Part shown: positions 28,934-33,423 of the stretch, piece after piece
Layout: each line of letters opens with the position of its first letter
How positions within the stretch are numbered: the first letter of the stretch is position 1
From: Candidatus Nitrosopumilus sp.
GTDB taxonomy: Archaea > Thermoproteota > Nitrososphaeria > Nitrososphaerales > Nitrosopumilaceae
Assembly: GCA_014384555.1 (NCBI GenBank)
Contig: JACNFR010000036.1
Coordinates: forward strand, 1-33,423
Length of the DNA: 33,423 bases
Reading direction: 5' to 3'
Notes under the pieces: model-generated
Databases searched by the model: none
The model's input: the letters and a program-made list of their open reading frames with translations, nothing else
Told to the model about the DNA's origin: nothing
Made by a program: the position numbers and the translations under genes

Positions 28934-28943
28934 TTTTTATGTG
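28934..28943 (+). promoter_or_regulatory. TATA-like element (TTTTTATGTG) for the 28964 gene
   Basis: Centred about 26 nt upstream of ATG 28964, consistent with leaderless archaeal promoter. Confidence 0.35.
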
Positions 28944-28963
28944 TCTGAGAAGTAATTTACCTA

Positions 28964-29659
28964 ATGCCTGAATTTGGTACAATTGCATTGGTTGTCTTCG
29001 CTGTTGCAATAGTGGGTATCATAGCAGTTACTGCAAAATCAAGATTAACTTCAAATAATGTAACACCTGATGTTGGTGGTAAAACAACAATGTCTGGTAA
29101 TGTCTACAAACTTGCAATGATTGGAATTCTTGGGATAATTGTTTTTGGTGGTTACATGGCAGTTTCTGGTTATAATACTGACATTTACCCTCTAGATAGA
29201 ATCCGAGGAAATCTTGATGGAGTCATGTCTTCTTCTGATCCTGCCATAATTCGTGATCATTTGGTAGCAATTCAAACTGATTTGGATTTGGTGATGGCAA
29301 ATATTCCTGAAATAACTGATAAAAATGGAAACGTTATTGCCAAAAATCCTGTTTGGATATTTGGAACAGAATCTACTAACTTTCTTAGAATTCAAAATAA
29401 CATAGATACAATGTTTGCCGGATTAGATGAAATATCTTCACTCTCAAAAGACAACTCTGCATATCATACTGGAATGTTGGATATCAACGACAGGGCATTA
29501 TTATTAAAAATCAACATAATGGATGCAACTCCATACATGTATGTTAGTCCTGCAAACATGATGTTCAGTGTTATCTGGATTGCAGCAATTATTGGAATCT
29601 TTGCAATGTTGAAAAGAAAGAAAGAACAACTCCAAAAAGAAGATGAAATAGGAATTTAA
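28964..29659 (+). CDS. membrane protein: N-terminal PEFG-type TM segment plus duplicated GT2 C-terminal module
   Basis: MPEFGTIALVVFAVAIVGIIAVTAKSR followed by sequence essentially identical to the GT2 C-terminus. Confidence 0.8.
   Translation: MPEFGTIALVVFAVAIVGIIAVTAKSRLTSNNVTPDVGGKTTMSGNVYKLAMIGILGIIVFGGYMAVSGYNTDIYPLDRIRGNLDGVMSSSDPAIIRDHLVAIQTDLDLVMANIPEITDKNGNVIAKNPVWIFGTESTNFLRIQNNIDTMFAGLDEISSLSKDNSAYHTGMLDINDRALLLKINIMDATPYMYVSPANMMFSVIWIAAIIGIFAMLKRKKEQLQKEDEIGI
29135..29626. repeat. 492-bp perfect direct repeat, copy 2
   Basis: Identical to 28366-28857. Confidence 0.98.
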
Positions 29660-31170
29660 GGAATATTTAGGTCTCTTCTAATTTCGTCAACTGCTCTAAT
29701 ACCGTAAATGTCTCTTACTTGCTGAATTCTAATTGATTCTTTTAGCATGTCTCTTCCTATCGCATTGGTCAAAATTGAATATACGTCACTAAACCTAACT
29801 TCCCATTTGTCTGCACAATCTAATATTTTACTTACTGCCCACTGTCTTACTTCATGAGGCAATGGAATTTTTTCTCCGGATTCAATTGAAATTTTATCAA
29901 ACAAGTTGACAATGTCTGCAGTCTGTGATGCCATTTTCTCAATGTCTTTTGAAACCCCATACTTTGATTCTGCATTCATTCTAATGTTTGATTGATACTC
30001 TGATAGTTTTAACAATGCCATTATTTCTTTTGATGAATCATCAGATGCCTTACTTGTGACATCTTTGACTGATTGTAATTCTTGAAATAGTTTATCGGAT
30101 TTTTTATGAAATTCTATTGTAGATTCATCTTGTCTTTTCAGTGTGTCTGAAACTGATGATATTTTTTGTTCAATACTATTTGTCTTTTCAAATACATTCT
30201 GTTTGAAATTGGAAACTTCTTCTTGAACTGATTTGAGTCCTTCCCCTACAAATGCTGTGGAATCTGCTCTCTGTGCAAGTGCTCCTATTTCAGTCTCAAT
30301 TTTATCAATCTTACCGCCTAAATCTTTGATAGACTCTAGGCTCAAATTATCTACAGAACTTGCTTTTGATGCAATATCATCAAACTGTTGTTTGAGACCG
30401 TCAATTACTCCTCCTAATGAATCAATTTTTGATGCTTTAGATGAAATCGCATCAATTGTAATTTTGATTGCATCTAATTCTGCATTAAGATTTGAACTAG
30501 ATGATACTCCATCAGAAATTCTTCCCAACTCTTCTTTGAGACTTTCGATAATTTGAGAGCCTGTATCTAATTTTGCAGTTTTTCCTGAGATTTCTTCGAT
30601 TGTATTTTTTAGACTATCCATCTCAGAACCAATTTCTAAAAATGAATCTGTCTTGCCTGAAACCTTTCGTAAATCGTCTCTTACCTCATCAATTCTTTGA
30701 GCAATTTTAATAATCATTTGAGAATTGTTTTGAATTGAATTCATACTGTCTTCTACTTGCTGTGACAATTCTTGAGGTTTTGATGTTTTTTGTAATTCAG
30801 AAATTCGACTGATTTCTTTTTCTAATTTTGCTGTTTGATCATTAATCTTATTTACTAGATTTGACTGTGTTCTGACTTGATTTAATCCTGAGAATAGTTT
30901 TTGAGTATCATCTTCTATAATGTTAATCTGTTTTGATTGTTTTTGAATGTGCTCTAATGTTAATGCTAATGTGTCGATCATTCCTTTCATTGAAACCAGG
31001 ACTTTTTGATTTTCCCCAAAGATTTTTGACATTACTTTGATCTCCTTTTGTAATGCTTTGTTAGAATCTGAAACTGATGCTACTTTTTTTAATAATATTG
31101 ATGGGCTTGGCTCTTTCTTCGTTACTTTTTTTGCCTTGGGCGTGGTTTTCTTTGTAGTTTTGACAGCCAT
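29656..31170 (-). CDS. long coiled-coil protein with Lys-rich N-terminal tail (504 aa)
   Basis: MAVKTTKKTTPKAKKVTKKE basic tail, extended heptad-like region, globular C-terminus. Confidence 0.8.
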   Translation of the reverse strand: MAVKTTKKTTPKAKKVTKKEPSPSILLKKVASVSDSNKALQKEIKVMSKIFGENQKVLVSMKGMIDTLALTLEHIQKQSKQINIIEDDTQKLFSGLNQVRTQSNLVNKINDQTAKLEKEISRISELQKTSKPQELSQQVEDSMNSIQNNSQMIIKIAQRIDEVRDDLRKVSGKTDSFLEIGSEMDSLKNTIEEISGKTAKLDTGSQIIESLKEELGRISDGVSSSSNLNAELDAIKITIDAISSKASKIDSLGGVIDGLKQQFDDIASKASSVDNLSLESIKDLGGKIDKIETEIGALAQRADSTAFVGEGLKSVQEEVSNFKQNVFEKTNSIEQKISSVSDTLKRQDESTIEFHKKSDKLFQELQSVKDVTSKASDDSSKEIMALLKLSEYQSNIRMNAESKYGVSKDIEKMASQTADIVNLFDKISIESGEKIPLPHEVRQWAVSKILDCADKWEVRFSDVYSILTNAIGRDMLKESIRIQQVRDIYGIRAVDEIRRDLNIP

Positions 31171-31231
31171 GTAAATTCAATTAAAAATTTAAAGATAAAA
31201 AAGTTGGGTGTGAAATAAAAAATGTAAAGAG

Positions 31232-31339
31232 TTACTTGTTTACAACTTCTGGTTCATGAAGTAATTCATGAAATGTCTTTTCAGCCAAACCATTTGCTGT
31301 ATCGATAAACCCTTGTGGACAATATTCACATTGAATCAT
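31232..31339 (-). CDS. 35-aa single C2H2-like zinc finger microprotein MIQCEYCPQGFIDTANGLAEKTFHELLHEPEVVNK
   Basis: CX2CX16HX3H, same spacing as the 7913-8014 ORF; TATA-like element and palindrome directly upstream; not in ORF track. Confidence 0.65.
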   Translation of the reverse strand: MIQCEYCPQGFIDTANGLAEKTFHELLHEPEVVNK

Positions 31340-31364
31340 ATAGTACGGTATGGTACCGTACTAT
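31340..31364. promoter_or_regulatory. 25-bp palindromic operator candidate
   Basis: ATAGTACGGTA-TGG-TACCGTACTAT: 11-bp perfect arms, 3-nt spacer, abutting ATG of the 35-aa ORF. Confidence 0.65.
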
Positions 31365-31370
31365 TAATAG
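31361..31370 (-). promoter_or_regulatory. TATA-like element CTATTAATAG
   Basis: Positions -22 to -31 relative to ATG 31339 on the minus strand; itself a 10-bp palindrome. Confidence 0.4.
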
Positions 31371-31589
31371 TCAGGTGATTACAAAGTAACCAAGTATGCA
31401 GTCAGATACCCCAGGTCATATCTCTTCATTTAATTCAGTAGACCTAATCATCACTCTGCATATCGTTTATCATGTTTGGGCATAAAGAGGTTAAAGATTT
31501 TGTAAATATGTGAGCCTGAGATTTGTTGGTAAATTATTTTCAAATGGATAATCCGTAATGATTTTTAAACAAATTTGATTACTGATAGC

Positions 31590-32918
31590 ATGCAAAACCT
31601 TCCACTTCAACTAGATTCAAGTGGAATTCATAGTACACTCAACAATACTGTAACTACTCTAATTGAACAAATTACCCCTGAATTGCCTCACACAAGTTTT
31701 GTTACCGATTTAGCATTCATTATGATTATTGGCGCTGTTGTAACTCTAGCTTTTTTTAAAATAAAACAACCATTGATCATAGGCTATCTTTTTGCAGGAA
31801 TGTTGATTGGTCCTCTTTCTCCATTTTGGTCTTGGGTGTTACCTGAAGGCGGTCCTTCCACTGATGTTATAGGAGGTGTTGGAATTTTGTCTGATATTTC
31901 TGCATTGAATCTTTTTGCTGAAATTGGTGTCATCTTACTTTTGTTTGTAATTGGTATAGAGTTTCCATATGCAAAAATCAAAAGTATTGGACGAGTTGCT
32001 GTTGGTGTTGGGACTATAGGATTGTTTTCTACCATGGGTGTTTTGTTCTATACTGCTACTGCACTTGGATTGAACTTTATGGATGCTCTGTTTATTTCTG
32101 CAGCCTTGTCTATATCCAGTACTGCAATTATTGTAAAATTATTAGAAGATATGGGAAAAATCAAAAAAGAATCCTCTATTATGGTTCTTGGTATTTTAAT
32201 TGTTGAAGACGTAATTGCAGTAATTCTGATTTCTTCATTGCAATCAATCGCTCTAGTTGGTACTGTATCAATAGAATCTATCATTGTAGTTGTATTGGTT
32301 GCAACTGGTCTTATTGTAGGTACATTTACTATTGGAACTCGCGTAATTCCTCCTTTAATTGATAGGGTTGCCGCAGCAGAACATCGTGAAATTTTACTAC
32401 TTAGTGTCCTGGGTCTTTGTTTTGGTTATGCATTATTTGCAAATATTGTGGGACTATCTGTAGCAATTGGAGCATTTTTGGCAGGGGTTTTAGTCGCAGA
32501 ATCAAAATCTGCAGAAGTAGCCAAGTTACTTTCTAGTCCCATTAAAGACATGTTTGTTGCAATATTTTTCATTTCAGTTGGTGCATTGATGGATGTTTCA
32601 CAATTGGAAAATTATATTTTTGTAGCAATTGCTTTGATTGCAGTTGCAACTGGAATGAAATTTGGAGGCAACATGATTGGAAATTTCATTTTCAGACAGA
32701 AACGTGGTAAGGCACTTCGTTCTGCATTTACTTTGGCAGCCCCTAGAGGGGAATTCTCTATTGTCATTGTAAAAGTTGGAGTCGATATAGGTGCAGTTAG
32801 TGCCTTCTTGTTCCCTCTAGTTGGTATAATTTCTATCATCACTGCTTTCATTTCTCCCTTCTTGATGAAAACAGGTGACAAGGTAATTCCTGCATTGGAA
32901 GATAAAGAAAATGTCTGA
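31590..32918 (+). CDS. CPA2-family cation:proton antiporter (KefB/NapA-like)
   Basis: Multi-TM; QPLIIGYLFAGMLIGP, GLSVAIGAFLAGVLVAES, LAAPRGEFSIVI; ORF opens at 31575 (TTG), ATG at 31590. Confidence 0.9.
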   Translation: MQNLPLQLDSSGIHSTLNNTVTTLIEQITPELPHTSFVTDLAFIMIIGAVVTLAFFKIKQPLIIGYLFAGMLIGPLSPFWSWVLPEGGPSTDVIGGVGILSDISALNLFAEIGVILLLFVIGIEFPYAKIKSIGRVAVGVGTIGLFSTMGVLFYTATALGLNFMDALFISAALSISSTAIIVKLLEDMGKIKKESSIMVLGILIVEDVIAVILISSLQSIALVGTVSIESIIVVVLVATGLIVGTFTIGTRVIPPLIDRVAAAEHREILLLSVLGLCFGYALFANIVGLSVAIGAFLAGVLVAESKSAEVAKLLSSPIKDMFVAIFFISVGALMDVSQLENYIFVAIALIAVATGMKFGGNMIGNFIFRQKRGKALRSAFTLAAPRGEFSIVIVKVGVDIGAVSAFLFPLVGIISIITAFISPFLMKTGDKVIPALEDKENV

Positions 32919-33339
32919 TGAACTAAAACAATTCTTAGATCGAGTGCATCCTGGAATCACTACTTTTGATTTTGAAGGAAATGAGACTCCTTGCATTGAA
33001 TTGGATGAGAAAAAATATGATGAGATGTTGTCAAAAGTTGCAGGGCAATCATTGTCAATTAACACTGATTTGAATATTTTACAAGATGGATTGGGCAATG
33101 CATTCGTTGAAGTAAAATTAACTTTTTCAAAAGGCAATATCACTGAAACATTCTTGGTAAATGCAAAAACACATCTTGCTTTTTTCCAATCTCTTGCAAA
33201 AACATCGATGTTGGCCCTTACTTCTCCAAAATCTAATTATGGGAAAGATAAGGTGTTTATGATTCAATTACCGCGTCCAGAAAAAGCCCATGATGCTCTT
33301 GAAATTATTAAAAACGCACTAGTTCCGAAGAATCAATAA
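32911..33339 (+). CDS. hypothetical protein (142 aa)
   Basis: ORF overlapping antiporter stop by 8 nt, probable operon partner. Confidence 0.7.
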   Translation: MSDELKQFLDRVHPGITTFDFEGNETPCIELDEKKYDEMLSKVAGQSLSINTDLNILQDGLGNAFVEVKLTFSKGNITETFLVNAKTHLAFFQSLAKTSMLALTSPKSNYGKDKVFMIQLPRPEKAHDALEIIKNALVPKNQ

Positions 33340-33341
33340 AG

Positions 33342-33418
33342 TGGTGCAGTTACCGGGATTTGAACCCGGGTCACGTACTTGGCAAGCACGAGTACTAACC
33401 AGACTGTACTATAACTGC
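33342..33418 (-). tRNA. tRNA-Gly(GCC), encoded CCA
   Basis: Minus-strand GCAGTTA...TAACTGC acceptor, GTAC/GTAC D stem, CGTGC-TTGCCAA-GTACG anticodon arm, CCGGG-TTCAAAT-CCCGG T arm, discriminator A then CCA. Confidence 0.95.
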
Positions 33419-33423
33419 AACAA

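Noticed and set aside
30233-30556. 107-aa plus-strand ORF
   Set aside because: Antisense to repeat-bearing coiled-coil gene; its length reflects the repetitive codon usage of the opposite strand.
31396-31485. 29-codon plus-strand ORF MQSDTPGHISSFNSVDLIITLHIVYHVWA
   Set aside because: No recognisable motif, promoter or coupling; chance ORF more likely.
1-33423. CRISPR array, prophage, IS element or integron
   Set aside because: No regularly spaced repeats, transposase, integrase or terminal inverted repeats seen; the only large repeat is the 492-bp gene-module duplication.

Overview
AT-rich archaeal chromosomal window. Gene content and protein style point to a Nitrosopumilus-like ammonia-oxidising thaumarchaeon; this is inferred from families, with no database search. 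Most of it is conserved core: 2-oxoacid:ferredoxin oxidoreductase, CofE, two aconitase-superfamily dehydratase pairs (LeuCD-like), the rps9-rpl13-rpl18e-rpoD operon, an SBDS-Rrp4-Rrp41-Rrp42-L37Ae-Pcc1-prefoldin superoperon, XPF-family nuclease, Nob1, NAD kinase, rhodanese, a ferredoxin fusion, GT2 glycosyltransferase, CPA2 antiporter and tRNA-Gly(GCC). Most interesting items: (1) a 492-bp perfect direct repeat linking the C-terminal membrane module of a GT2 glycosyltransferase to a neighbouring stand-alone gene; (2) that neighbour begins with a PEFG-CTERM-like sorting segment at its N-terminus, suggesting a chimeric gene; (3) several Cys/His-rich microproteins of 33-49 aa absent from the supplied ORF track, including two with identical CX2CX16HX3H spacing; (4) a 25-bp palindrome abutting the start codon of one of them; (5) a 29-aa micro-gene with its own TATA box and hairpin+T9 terminator; (6) a GGQ-containing eRF1-like protein without a recognisable NIKS motif.
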